Of a stretch of DNA of 53,233 bases, positions 8,302 to 17,084 are shown in pieces; positions within the stretch are counted from its first letter, which is position 1; the number at the start of each line of letters is the position of its first letter. The DNA comes from Acidobacteriota bacterium (GTDB lineage Bacteria; Acidobacteriota; Holophagae; Acanthopleuribacterales; Acanthopleuribacteraceae): NCBI GenBank assembly GCA_030066195.1, contig JASJCB010000082.1, forward strand, positions 1 to 53,233, written 5' to 3'. A program made the position numbers and the translations under genes. The notes beneath the pieces were generated by a model. It worked only from the letters and a program-made list of their open reading frames with translations, was not told the origin of the DNA and searched no databases.

Positions 8302-11073
8302 CTAGATTTGCACGCCCTTTTCCAGGAAACGACCCAGGACTTCGCGAAGGGTTTCAGGGGAAACCGGTTTGCGAATGTAGTCATCCATGCCTATGGCCAT
8401 GCAGCGTTCCTTGTCGCCTTCAATAACGTTGGCGGTCATGGCGATAATCGGAATATCGCCCCAGTGCTCCCGATCTCTACGGATATGGACCGTCGTTTCG
8501 TAACCATCCAATTCGGGCATTTGGCAGTCCATCAGGATCAAATCGAAAGGTCCTTGGGGTAGGAGATCCAAGGCTTCTTGTCCATCGCCGGCAACGGTGA
8601 CGCGGCAGCCCAGTTTGCTCAACATTTTGACGGCGACCTTCTGGTTGATCAGGTTGTCCTCGGCAAGCAGGACGTGGCTGTCAAACGGTGTTGTTTTATC
8701 GTTTCTCTTCTTACCCACGGCCTTGGATTCGGCCACCGTGTGCCGGGTGATCAGGCCGGACAGAGGCGCTTTTTCCAGATGGGCGTTCCACACCATGCTC
8801 AGGATATCCTCGAAGATGCCGGGCTGTAAGGGTTTGACCAGATAGGCCGCAAAACCGTCATTCCGGAGTCGCCGTGTATCGCCGCGGCGCCCGAAGACGG
8901 TCATCAGAATCAAGGCGGTATTCTCGAGATCGGGGTTTTCCTTGATGGTGCGGCCCAGGGTTGCTCCGTCCATTTGCGGCATTTGCAAATCGATCAGGGC
9001 CATTTGTACGGGGTTGCCGAGGCGCGCGGCCTCTTCCAAGGTTTTCAGGGCCGAAGCGCCCGAGTTCGCAACCAGTACTTCCATGTGCAGCTTTCGGCAG
9101 AGCGCGGTCGTGATTTTGGCATGGATTTCGTTGTCCTCTACAATCAGGACGCGAACGCCTCGCAAGTCGTGTTTTCCCTCCCACGCGGTCGGGGGGTCTG
9201 GCGCGACCTCCAGCCTAAGCGAGAACCAGAAGGTAGAGCCTACGTCCTGGACACTTTCCATGCCGATTTCACCGCCCATCAAGCCGGTCAACTGTTTACA
9301 AATGGCCAGGCCCAATCCGGTTCCGCCGAAGCGGCGCGCGGTGGAAGAGTCGGCTTGGATGAAAGTGCTGAACAGTCTGGATTGGGCTTCCTCGGGGATG
9401 CCGATGCCCGTATCTTCCACGGCCAGTTTGATGGAAGCCCGGCCGGTCGTCTTTTTGTCGCAGTTTACCTGGATACAGATGTAGCCGGTTTCGGTGAATT
9501 TGACCGCGTTGCTGAGCAGGTTCATCAGGATCTGGCGGATGCGGCCGGCATCACCGATCAGGTAGCGCGGCGCGTCATCATGATAATCAACCACCAGCTC
9601 CAACCCCTTTTCCCGAATGCGGTTACCCAGCAACTCGGTCACCTCGGAGATGGCCACCTGTAAATCGAAGGGGATGGGTTCGATACTCAGTTTCCCGGCT
9701 TCGATTTTGGAGAAATCCAAGATGTCGTTGATGATATTGAGTAAAGACTCGCCGGAGGTAAGAATGGTGGACGCACACTGCCGCTGTTCGTCGTTGAGCT
9801 CGGTGTCCATCAACAGGTGGGTCATGCCCAGGATCCCGTTCATGGGGGTGCGAATCTCGTGACTCATGGTAGCCAGGAATTCGCTTTTGGCGCGGGTTCC
9901 GGCCTCAGCCTCCTCCTTGGAGCGCAGGACCAGGGATTCTACCTGTTTACGACTGGTGATATTGAATAGGAAGCCTTCCAGGGATATCGCTCGGCCCTCT
10001 CGGCCGGTCAGGCATTGGCCGCGTTCATAGATCCAAAGCTCCCGTCCGTCCCGATGAATCAATCGGTACTCCCGCTCCCAAGATTCCCGGCGGTCGCGCG
10101 CGGTATCCAGGATCTCTTGAGCCCGCTCCCTGTCCTCCGGGTGGATAAGGGAACCAAGCGTCAGTTCCCCGCCGGTAAAAGCCTCGGGAGGGTAGCCGAT
10201 CATATCGAGGGCGGAATCGCTGACAAAGGTCGTGCGCCAGACGCCGTTTTTGGTCTCGATGCGATAGGTGATGCCGGGCAGATTGGCGACCAGTGACGCA
10301 AAGCGTTGTTTCTGGGTAGCCAGGGTATCCATGAGGCGGTTGAGCGTGAGTGCTACCGAACCCAGCTCGTCATCGGCATGTACAGGTGCATACGCCTTCT
10401 CATCACCGGCCGTCCTGCGGCGAATGGTTTCCTCAATGGTCCCGGCGGGTTTGACTACCAAATGATGCAACAGGGCGTAGGTCGTTGCCAGGAGGACGAT
10501 CAACACGCCGATCAGCAGGGCGCCCAGCCGTAAGGTGGCGGAGTTGACCATGGCTCGGATGTAGCGCGTATCGATCAGCACGAGGACCGCCCCGCCCACC
10601 AGTCCTTTTTCCAAATGAGGTTCGCTTATCCACAAGGGCGCTGCAAAGCATAGCTCCTTTCGTTCCGTGTGCCGGTCGGATTCCATACTTCGATTTTGCA
10701 TAACCCGGTTCAGCACTTCTCTCACTTGCCTCCGCGGTAGTTGGGAGACAGGCTTGCCGACCAGGGCCTGGCGAGACGCCGAAATGACCCGTGCAGGATT
10801 ACCCGCCGCGACCACGATCAGATTGACATTCCGCTCCGCGCCCATGGCCTCCACGAAGCGTCTGAGTTCCCTGTTTTGCTCCACCGTTTCCGCGGCATAA
10901 TCCACGGCATTGACGATAGCTTCCGCACGTGCCTCGGCCTGTCGCTGTAATCGGGAGGAAAAAGACGTATGGATAACCCAGATACCCAAAATAATGGCGA
11001 CCGTGCCGATGAAAACGAGCGGCGCCATCAACTCGATATAGATTGGTTTGAAATGGAAGATTTGTCTTCTCAT
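8302..11073 (-). CDS. Membrane hybrid histidine kinase with two receiver domains
   Basis: 923 residues. Order: membrane helix at 13-36, periplasmic segment of about 140 residues, second helix at 183-205, HAMP-like segment to about 255, PAS/PAC with WEREYRLIHRDGREL (255-375), HisKA with the phospho-acceptor His405 in SHEIRTPMNGI, HATPase_c with NLLSNAVKF (N box), DTGIGIP (G1) and GGTGLGLAI (G2), a receiver with LIVEDNE and LIDLQMPQMDG, and a second receiver with LLAEDNLINQKV and LMDCQMPELDGYE. No Hpt domain is present. The start overlaps the stop of the preceding substrate-binding protein gene (ATGA), so the two are translationally coupled. The periplasmic segment is a natural docking site for that protein. 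Confidence 0.93.
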   Translation of the reverse strand: MRRQIFHFKPIYIELMAPLVFIGTVAIILGIWVIHTSFSSRLQRQAEARAEAIVNAVDYAAETVEQNRELRRFVEAMGAERNVNLIVVAAGNPARVISASRQALVGKPVSQLPRRQVREVLNRVMQNRSMESDRHTERKELCFAAPLWISEPHLEKGLVGGAVLVLIDTRYIRAMVNSATLRLGALLIGVLIVLLATTYALLHHLVVKPAGTIEETIRRRTAGDEKAYAPVHADDELGSVALTLNRLMDTLATQKQRFASLVANLPGITYRIETKNGVWRTTFVSDSALDMIGYPPEAFTGGELTLGSLIHPEDRERAQEILDTARDRRESWEREYRLIHRDGRELWIYERGQCLTGREGRAISLEGFLFNITSRKQVESLVLRSKEEAEAGTRAKSEFLATMSHEIRTPMNGILGMTHLLMDTELNDEQRQCASTILTSGESLLNIINDILDFSKIEAGKLSIEPIPFDLQVAISEVTELLGNRIREKGLELVVDYHDDAPRYLIGDAGRIRQILMNLLSNAVKFTETGYICIQVNCDKKTTGRASIKLAVEDTGIGIPEEAQSRLFSTFIQADSSTARRFGGTGLGLAICKQLTGLMGGEIGMESVQDVGSTFWFSLRLEVAPDPPTAWEGKHDLRGVRVLIVEDNEIHAKITTALCRKLHMEVLVANSGASALKTLEEAARLGNPVQMALIDLQMPQMDGATLGRTIKENPDLENTALILMTVFGRRGDTRRLRNDGFAAYLVKPLQPGIFEDILSMVWNAHLEKAPLSGLITRHTVAESKAVGKKRNDKTTPFDSHVLLAEDNLINQKVAVKMLSKLGCRVTVAGDGQEALDLLPQGPFDLILMDCQMPELDGYETTVHIRRDREHWGDIPIIAMTANVIEGDKERCMAIGMDDYIRKPVSPETLREVLGRFLEKGVQI

Positions 11074-12041
11074 AACTTATCGGCAAGTTCAATCACCGCG
11101 GAGGTCAGCGTGTTTTCCAAATGATGTTCCTGTTTGATCATGCCGGCTTCCAGCATTACCTTGCCGGTGCGTCGCAGGGATTGCTCCAGTTGTCCACCCG
11201 GGAGTAGAAACTCCCTCTGACGGCTGAGCGGGACGATTTCCATTCCGGCCAGGGCCTCTCGGAACTGGCCGAGGGTAACGCCTTCCCGTGCAGCCATGAA
11301 GGTGTGTGTCTCATCGGGGTTTCTGCGTGAATAATCGACGGCCTTGTTAAAGGCGACGACGATTCGGGCCAAATCCTCGCTCCGTTTTTGTAGAAAATCC
11401 TCATCGGCGATCATGATATCCACGATGACCCCGGGAATCATGCTGGTATTGAAAATCTCGTGAGCCCGTTCGGTTTTGAGAATTCGAAAGGAGTTGGGCG
11501 TGTAGGTTACCGCCGCATCGATGCGTTCTTCGATAAAAGCGTCCACCATTTCGAGCTGGGACATGGGGATCAGGTCGATATCATTGAAGGTCAAACCGGC
11601 GACTTCCAAGGCGCCGGCCAGGTGTACCAGATCTAGGGAAGCCGGTTCGGCGGCAACGCGTTTACCCCTGATCGCGCCGATATCGGGGATGTCCTTACGG
11701 GCCAGGATGACGTCGGCGCCGTTGGAGAAATCGCAAACGAAAAAGGCCCGGGGTTTGCGATTGGACAATTCGCGAATAGTCAGCAAGTCAATGAGAGTGC
11801 TGGTGCTTACATCTACCTGGTGACGTTCGAAAGCGCGGCGTACGTCACCGTTGGAGGACAGTTCGACCAGCTTCACCTCGACACCGAGTTCATCGAAGTA
11901 TCCTTTTTCCCGGGCCAGGAAAAGAAACTCGTAACCGGGCCAGGGATTTACGGCGATACGAACCGGATCGGGTGCTTTGGTCGAACAGGCGCCAAGGATC
12001 AGGATCAGTAGGACGGGCACGGGAAGAAACTTCGGTATCAT
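11070..12041 (-). CDS. Periplasmic substrate-binding lipoprotein (SsuA/THI5/NMT1-like)
   Basis: 323 residues from the ATG at 12041, which has GAGGGA upstream. Lipobox L-G-A-C follows a leucine-rich signal. The mature start VRIAVNPWPGYEFLFLAREKGYFDELG... has the pattern of the NMT1/THI5/SsuA family of ABC binding proteins for aromatic, sulfonate or pyrimidine ligands, continuing with GDVRRAFERHQVDVSTST and GKRVAAEPASL. No permease or ATPase gene lies nearby. Instead the gene overlaps the hybrid kinase gene by 4 bp. A role as ligand sensor partner of the kinase, rather than importer, is inferred. Ligand unknown. Confidence 0.85.
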   Translation of the reverse strand: MIPKFLPVPVLLILILGACSTKAPDPVRIAVNPWPGYEFLFLAREKGYFDELGVEVKLVELSSNGDVRRAFERHQVDVSTSTLIDLLTIRELSNRKPRAFFVCDFSNGADVILARKDIPDIGAIRGKRVAAEPASLDLVHLAGALEVAGLTFNDIDLIPMSQLEMVDAFIEERIDAAVTYTPNSFRILKTERAHEIFNTSMIPGVIVDIMIADEDFLQKRSEDLARIVVAFNKAVDYSRRNPDETHTFMAAREGVTLGQFREALAGMEIVPLSRQREFLLPGGQLEQSLRRTGKVMLEAGMIKQEHHLENTLTSAVIELADKL

Positions 12042-12176
12042 GATTCCCTCACCATGAACCATGGGTTGGACAGTTCCAATATCCATGTTTCCTTCATGGT
12101 GTTATCGGCTATGAATTACTTTGCTTAATAAAAAACAAACCGTCGGGGAGTTTATAGCGCTAAGTAAATTACGAGG

Positions 12177-13073
12177 TCAGCAAGAGGTGACCGCAACCGC
12201 TTTGCCGTCGGCTCGTGCAGGCCGACCGTTGGCCCAAATCAAGCGGGGTCCGGCGATCCCGGAAACGAACCCGGTTTCCCGCTCCCGGTTGTAGCCCAGG
12301 CAATGGGAAATGTAGAGAACACCGTCCAGAGTGCGGTACCGGTTGCGATGCTGGTGCCCGTAGACATGTACCTTTGACTTAATGGCGCGCAACTGTTCGT
12401 CCAGGCGAGAGTCGCCGGCGACCATGCTGAAATTAAAGGTAGGGTGAGCGTCCACCACGGGCCCGCGCCATGCCTTGCGCTCTTCCGGTGTGGAGAAGAT
12501 CAGTTCGCGGCGAGGTAGAAAATGGCTGAAGCTGATGACCGGCGCATCGTAATCGCGAATGAGTTGAGGCCGGTTGAGACTGAGGAACCAGGTTGCCGGG
12601 TTGGAATTTTCCCCCAAGGCGGGCCATTTGCAAAAATAGTTGTCGCTCCAGGCGCGCAGTTCGGGGTCTTCACCCGGCTTGGGAACATAGGTATGGCCCA
12701 CGCCCTCCTCCGGTTTGACGTACCAACTGAACAGGGGCACAAGCCAGACGGCAAAGGGCCCGCGGCCGAGTTTCACGGGCTGGGTGTGCACTCCCAACCG
12801 GGCGCACAGTTGATTGATGCGATTGAACTTATCGATGGAGTCGGGACTGTCGGAATGTTGCACCCACAACTCGTGATTGCCGGGTACGAAATGAACCGAG
12901 GCAAACTTGGCGCGGAGTATGGTCAGCACCTTTTCCAATTTGGACATGTGGTGGGTGGCGTCGCCGGCAAGAATCAGCGCGGCGTCAGTATAATCGAAGT
13001 CGGAAAGATTCGCTATCCACGTCATATTGACCGGATAATCCACGTGGATATCCGACAAGGCAAAAACACGCAA
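12177..13073 (-). CDS. Calcineurin-like metallophosphoesterase
   Basis: About 298 residues. The metal-site motifs are all present: D-x-H in SDIHVD (residues 8-13 from this start), GDATHH, GNHEL and GHQHRN near the C-terminus, with SFSHFLPR before it. The start is read as TTG at 13073, because AAGGGAG lies 8 nt upstream and the product then begins M-R-V-F-A-L-S-D-I-H. A more upstream TTG at 13094 would overlap that ribosome-binding site. These enzymes hydrolyse phosphodiesters or phosphomonoesters. The substrate cannot be told. The neighbour upstream on the same strand is an unknown secreted protein 75 bp away. No signal peptide, so cytoplasmic. Confidence 0.88.
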   Translation of the reverse strand: MRVFALSDIHVDYPVNMTWIANLSDFDYTDAALILAGDATHHMSKLEKVLTILRAKFASVHFVPGNHELWVQHSDSPDSIDKFNRINQLCARLGVHTQPVKLGRGPFAVWLVPLFSWYVKPEEGVGHTYVPKPGEDPELRAWSDNYFCKWPALGENSNPATWFLSLNRPQLIRDYDAPVISFSHFLPRRELIFSTPEERKAWRGPVVDAHPTFNFSMVAGDSRLDEQLRAIKSKVHVYGHQHRNRYRTLDGVLYISHCLGYNRERETGFVSGIAGPRLIWANGRPARADGKAVAVTSC

Positions 13074-13147
13074 TTGGCCCGCTCCCTTAAGCAACCCGAC
13101 CTACCGCCGGGTTCAGTAACACGAAGCATTATAACAGAAGCGCGGGC

Positions 13148-14260
13148 TTACGACGGCGGCTCGATGATTTCGATATAGGGGGTGTAGCGGCGGGGAATGC
13201 CTTTGCGATAGCGGCTGATCAATTGAATCAGGCTCTCCATACTGTCCACGTCCGGGTTGTTGTAGTGCGCCCTTACGGAGATGTTGCGGTCCAGATATTC
13301 CTTTTTACCACCGGGATAGAAGACATACACCTTGCCGTTGTGGGCGCCCATGATCTGGCCGAATCTTTCGATCACCCCGCCCCTGGGCTGGAAGCGCTCA
13401 TCCAAGAACTGAATTCCCAAATGATTGCCGATGTAAATGCCGTCCAGACGGTCCGGAACTTCGAAACACACCACATAACCGTTACCAACCTTGCCGAAAA
13501 ACAGGTTATCACTATAACGAAAACGCTTGGCGTTAAGAAGAACCTGAGCTTCCGGGACATAGGTGAAGCGTTCCGGCAAGGGCGCATTCGGCGGCCGGAG
13601 AGGTCGATCCTGGTTTAGATCCAGGTAGGGGGTTATGCCCTCGGTGGATTCTCCGAGTCGGAACTCTTTTTGACGAATCAATTCGGTATAGAAGTAGAGT
13701 CGGGGGACCGCGGGTCCCATGAAAATCAACAGGTCCCCGCGGTTGACAACCCAGAATGCTTTCGAGTACCCCGGGGCCTCAACGACCTCCAAGGGAACCT
13801 TGAACCTGGGTTCGCCGGCTTCCAGTGTTTCAGGGTCTAATTTATAAAAGACCGGTGGATAATTCCCTCTTCGGAACTCATCCTTGAATTGGGTCCCGAG
13901 GATGGTGTCCTCCACGCGGTGGAGGCTGCGAAAAAAATGATCGCTTCTTTGAACAGGGATACCGTCCTTGTAGCTTTCGGTAACCTTATAGGCCCTCCGC
14001 TCTTTTTTCTTGACACCACTGACGATAAGCCTGCCGAGGGCAAACGACATAGAATAGGGGTCATAGTCCGGTTCGACTGTTTGTATCTGACGTCCTTGGT
14101 GATCGAAGTGATAAACCTTTTTGCGGTCAGTCACCAGGAATCCCTCATCCAAGACGGCGAGGTTTCCAGGCTCCCAACTGCCGATGTTACTGAACAAGGC
14201 AGCGTCGAACGTTTCAAGATCTATCTGATAACTAAGGAAGCAGAGGTAAAGAAGCAGCAT
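13148..14260 (-). CDS. Unknown secreted protein, beta-rich (possible propeller)
   Basis: 370 residues. The N-terminus is a short hydrophobic signal-like stretch (MLLLYLCFLSY) without lipobox. The rest is a series of short strand-turn-strand segments with recurring aromatic/glycine turns (for example FLVTDRKKVYHFDHQGRQI, ALGRLIVSGV, GDLLIFMGPAVPRLYFY, NGKVYVFYPGG), which looks like a 6-bladed NHL/TolB-like propeller although no clear blade consensus is seen. It starts 34 bp after the stop of a 51-residue secreted peptide and ends 75 bp before the metallophosphoesterase. No family recognised. Confidence 0.65.
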   Translation of the reverse strand: MLLLYLCFLSYQIDLETFDAALFSNIGSWEPGNLAVLDEGFLVTDRKKVYHFDHQGRQIQTVEPDYDPYSMSFALGRLIVSGVKKKERRAYKVTESYKDGIPVQRSDHFFRSLHRVEDTILGTQFKDEFRRGNYPPVFYKLDPETLEAGEPRFKVPLEVVEAPGYSKAFWVVNRGDLLIFMGPAVPRLYFYTELIRQKEFRLGESTEGITPYLDLNQDRPLRPPNAPLPERFTYVPEAQVLLNAKRFRYSDNLFFGKVGNGYVVCFEVPDRLDGIYIGNHLGIQFLDERFQPRGGVIERFGQIMGAHNGKVYVFYPGGKKEYLDRNISVRAHYNNPDVDSMESLIQLISRYRKGIPRRYTPYIEIIEPPS

Positions 14261-14293
14261 AATTTCCGTCTTTTCTTTCCGGGGTTCAGTTGG

Positions 14294-14449
14294 TTAATTG
14301 GGGTAGGGGGGTTGGTAACAAGGCCCCGTGGGCGGGCCGCACTCCGGGGTGCCGTTTTCTTCAAAACCCATGAGTCTTGTTTGATTTGTTGTAGAGTTTA
14401 AATGCATACAGAACAATACCATAACGACAAGCATCGTGAAACGCTTCAT
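14294..14449 (-). CDS. Small secreted Cys/Pro-rich peptide (51 aa)
   Basis: A short frame with an AGGAG ribosome-binding site 8 nt before the ATG. The product begins MKRFTMLVVMVLFCMHLN, a basic n-region and hydrophobic core typical of a signal peptide, and ends with an acidic/proline-rich tail holding two cysteines (PECGPPTGPCYQPPYPN). It sits between two unknown envelope proteins on the same strand, 34 bp before the next start and 52 bp after the previous stop, so it is probably part of that transcript. The mature peptide would be about 30 residues with one possible disulfide. No known family. Confidence 0.6.
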   Translation of the reverse strand: MKRFTMLVVMVLFCMHLNSTTNQTRLMGFEENGTPECGPPTGPCYQPPYPN

Positions 14450-14501
14450 GACTAGTCTCCTCTCGATAGCGGTCGATAGCTGACAGATTGGGGTTGAATC
14501 C

Positions 14502-15830
14502 CTACCTTACGAGGGAGATAGATGCCCCATCGATACGCGGTAGGATACCGATTTGGCGGCAGACGTCATAAAAAGACTGGCCGAAATACCAATACCTTTC
14601 CTGGGAGAACGCCGGCCTTTCGAGGCGTTGAGGGACCAGAGCGTCGAATTTCTCAAAAAGAACATTGAGGTCCATGGACCACATAATGCGATCCTGGTAA
14701 AAGCCGATATGGACTTTGATTTCCGGCTCGACATCGATCCGAATGGTTTCACCGTCGTATTCAACGCCGATCTCGATGAGTTCGGCAAATAAGTCGGCGA
14801 GATCTGTAACCGGGGGGAAAAATCCAACGACCTGACCGGGGAATTGGGCTTCATTGATGACCGGTTTGCCAAGCTCCCTGCCGATAAAAGCAATCAATTC
14901 ATCGAGATTACCCTCGGGAGTGCCAAAAATAACGGACTTGGTTTGTCGCGTTTCTTCCGCGCCAAAAAATGTCGCCAAAGGTCGTTCGTAGATGCGGCTT
15001 GCACCGTTTTGCAGGCGATAGCCAAGGGAGTGGGAATCGATCGAAGTAACATAGCCGACTTCACCCCCCAATTTGATATTGGTGCCCAACCGGACCGGAA
15101 AGTAGCGGCCCTGGTCATCGGCAAAGACCCAGGTTGGATCTTTCAAAAAGGGGAATACGGCTCTCAGTTTCTCCAGATCGATGACGTGAATCTCAGTATC
15201 CAGGCGGCTGACCGAAGCGGCGACGCTTTCCCGAAAGGGATGGTGGTCGTAAGTATCGATATTCACCTTGAGATTCAAGTTATGACCGAGCACCCGCTGA
15301 ACGTGAGCAACCAGTTCAGCGGCCTCGGATTCCGTAATCACCGGAATGACTTTGCGATTGATGCGATCGAAAGCCCGCAGACCGTCCACGTCGCCGGCTT
15401 TTTCAAGTGCTCGGACTTGAGCCAACGGACCGTCCGGCTGGGGATAGATCCAGAACATTCCGGTAAATATCATAATAAAGACCGCCGCCAGGGCGGGGGC
15501 CCATACGCGAAAACGGCCGGCAAACCGCGCCATGGCCGCGTTGCGGATCTTTTCCGCCCACTCGTCCATGGCGTCTTCATGGTTGACGAAGTTGCTGCCG
15601 GCGTAGACCTTCATGTCATTGCGTCGACCGCGGCTTTGAATCCCGCGTGCGTTGATGTGGCTTTGGACCAGTTGTTTGGCTTTTCTTATGCGTGAGGGAG
15701 TTTCTGTATCGGGATAAACCATTTCAAGGATCTGGAGTCTCTCAGCGCGCTCCACGATTTCAGCAACCGTGTAATCCTTTTTCTTACGAAGCCCTTTAAA
15801 CAGATGGTTGACTTTGTTCTGTCTACCCAT
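14502..15830 (-). CDS. Unknown single-pass membrane protein with secretin-N-like C-terminal region
   Basis: 442 residues. Residues 1-105 are basic and helical (GLRKKKDYTVAEIVERAERL), a cytoplasmic part with possible HTH character. One membrane helix lies at about 106-130 (WAPALAAVFIMIFTGMFWIY). The periplasmic part is about 310 residues. Its segment from about 320 to 385 (LDELIAFIGRELGKPVI ... LADLFAELIEIGVEYDGETI) has the helix-strand-helix-strand spacing of STN/secretin N domains, where a short repeat packs near a secretin pore. That resemblance is by eye and unproven. First gene of a minus-strand run with the 51-residue peptide and the 370-residue protein. Confidence 0.65.
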   Translation of the reverse strand: MGRQNKVNHLFKGLRKKKDYTVAEIVERAERLQILEMVYPDTETPSRIRKAKQLVQSHINARGIQSRGRRNDMKVYAGSNFVNHEDAMDEWAEKIRNAAMARFAGRFRVWAPALAAVFIMIFTGMFWIYPQPDGPLAQVRALEKAGDVDGLRAFDRINRKVIPVITESEAAELVAHVQRVLGHNLNLKVNIDTYDHHPFRESVAASVSRLDTEIHVIDLEKLRAVFPFLKDPTWVFADDQGRYFPVRLGTNIKLGGEVGYVTSIDSHSLGYRLQNGASRIYERPLATFFGAEETRQTKSVIFGTPEGNLDELIAFIGRELGKPVINEAQFPGQVVGFFPPVTDLADLFAELIEIGVEYDGETIRIDVEPEIKVHIGFYQDRIMWSMDLNVLFEKFDALVPQRLERPAFSQERYWYFGQSFYDVCRQIGILPRIDGASISLVR

Positions 15831-16055
15831 GATTGGTTTCCCAGCCGTAAATAAACCACAAATATTCGATTATTTTAATATTATTCTGGATTGGGAGCAA
15901 GAAAAAAGCGATGGTTCAAGTAATAACCGCGCGGCAGTGGGATTGAACCGGTCAGTTCAACACGACCCCCGGCTTGCGCGGTCAGTTCGATATAAAACCT
16001 GGATTCCTGTTTCCATCATCGCGGGATGGGGTCAGGACTAAGGAGGATGGGAAAA

Positions 16056-16616
16056 ATGGACATCTTCCAAGCTGACGAGATGAACCTGATCGAGGTTCGC
16101 CCTCAGTGGGATGAAGCTGAATTATTGGAGCAGGAAGGCATGGCGTTTCTTAAAGATGTTGCACCTATCTTGGGAATCACCAGCGATGCCGTCAAAAAGG
16201 CTCACGATCGTATTGAAAAGACCCAGGGGCCCGGACGCGGTTATGAATTGACCGGCGCACGGAAGATCTGGAATCATTGGATTGTGCGTCTTTCGGTATT
16301 CGGGCCTTTCTATCTCAAAAACCTCAAAAACCCGGTCAAGCGTGTTCGCCCGGAATGGGACGGCAACGAATTGCTGAAGCAGGAAGGTTGGTTCCCGCTG
16401 GCCGAAGTGTGCAACAAACTACCGTTTTCATTGAGCCAGATCAGGCATCAGGCCAAGAAGAACCCGCACTCGCGTGAGCAGTACGGCGTTTGGAAGGATG
16501 AGCGTATGAACCTGTTTCTGGTAGACATGGAGCCCTTCGCGGAATGGATCAAAAGCCTGCACCAGGCATTCCAGACGCCTCCGCGAGAAAGAGCGCGCGT
16601 CCGTGCGGCGGTTTAG
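16056..16616 (+). CDS. Tandem-duplicated putative HTH protein (186 aa)
   Basis: The ATG at 16056 is 9 nt after AAGGAGG. Other ATGs at 16026 and 16047 are at or before that site. The protein is an internal duplication: copy 1 at about residues 10-60 reads V-R-P-Q-W-D-E-A-E-L-L-E-Q-E-G-M, copy 2 at about 95-150 reads V-R-P-E-W-D-G-N-E-L-L-K-Q-E-G-W. In both copies the motif is followed by a helical stretch (FLKDVAPILGITSDAVKKA and PLAEVCNKLPFSLSQIRHQ) shaped like a helix-turn-helix as in excisionase/MerR-type proteins. The tail is Arg-rich. DNA binding is inferred from shape only. Divergent from the 442-residue membrane protein gene. Confidence 0.68.
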   Translation: MDIFQADEMNLIEVRPQWDEAELLEQEGMAFLKDVAPILGITSDAVKKAHDRIEKTQGPGRGYELTGARKIWNHWIVRLSVFGPFYLKNLKNPVKRVRPEWDGNELLKQEGWFPLAEVCNKLPFSLSQIRHQAKKNPHSREQYGVWKDERMNLFLVDMEPFAEWIKSLHQAFQTPPRERARVRAAV

Positions 16617-17084
16617 CCGGTAACCATAATCACTTCGCCCGTAATCATCCCGGCGGGCGGGTACCGGGAGCAGCCGGCCCGGTGCCCCAAGCCGAGACCA
16701 ACCAAGGGTGGCAAGCCTTATTGTTAATGTCTAAATGCTGATAACCCAAATATTGGTTTTCAAGCCTGTTCATCGCCCGATTCGATCATCATCCGATGCT
16801 CGGCAAGCTTGAAAGACCGTTCTTGAGCTGATTCGATCCGGCCGTTTTTCGGTCGGCATCTCCCTCCCCGGTCCCTTATGGTTCGCCTCTAACACCATTG
16901 TAAAGGTTCTTGGGCCTCCTTGAGAGGCGCTGACGGAAACCGTTGGTACCAGACGAAAATTTTAAAATTTACAGCCCTTTTCGGCATCGATCGAGCTCGC
17001 TCGGTAATGCGGAAAAGGGCTGTTGGACTTTTTAGGGCGAAAGTCGGACGTCTCCACGTAACGGGACGCTGAGACGTCGGCTGT
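16617..17084. other. Intergenic region, 468 bp, with terminator structures only
   Basis: Lies between the convergent duplicated HTH-like gene and the S9 peptidase gene. No frame with start, ribosome-binding site and good composition was found. A minus-strand stretch near 16780-16880 has gene-like codons but no start and is at most a remnant. The right part holds the hairpins listed separately. Confidence 0.6.
16971..17033. terminator. Bidirectional terminator-like hairpin
   Basis: A perfect 12-bp stem (16971-16982 with 17012-17023, ACAGCCCTTTTC and its complement) encloses a 29-nt loop. On the plus strand it is followed by CTTTTT at 17028-17033. On the minus strand it is followed by an A/T tract, TAAATTTTAAAATTTTC. 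It lies between convergent genes. A second inverted repeat, 17047-17054 with 17071-17078 (GACGTCTC), sits directly after the S9 peptidase stop codon. Confidence 0.65.
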
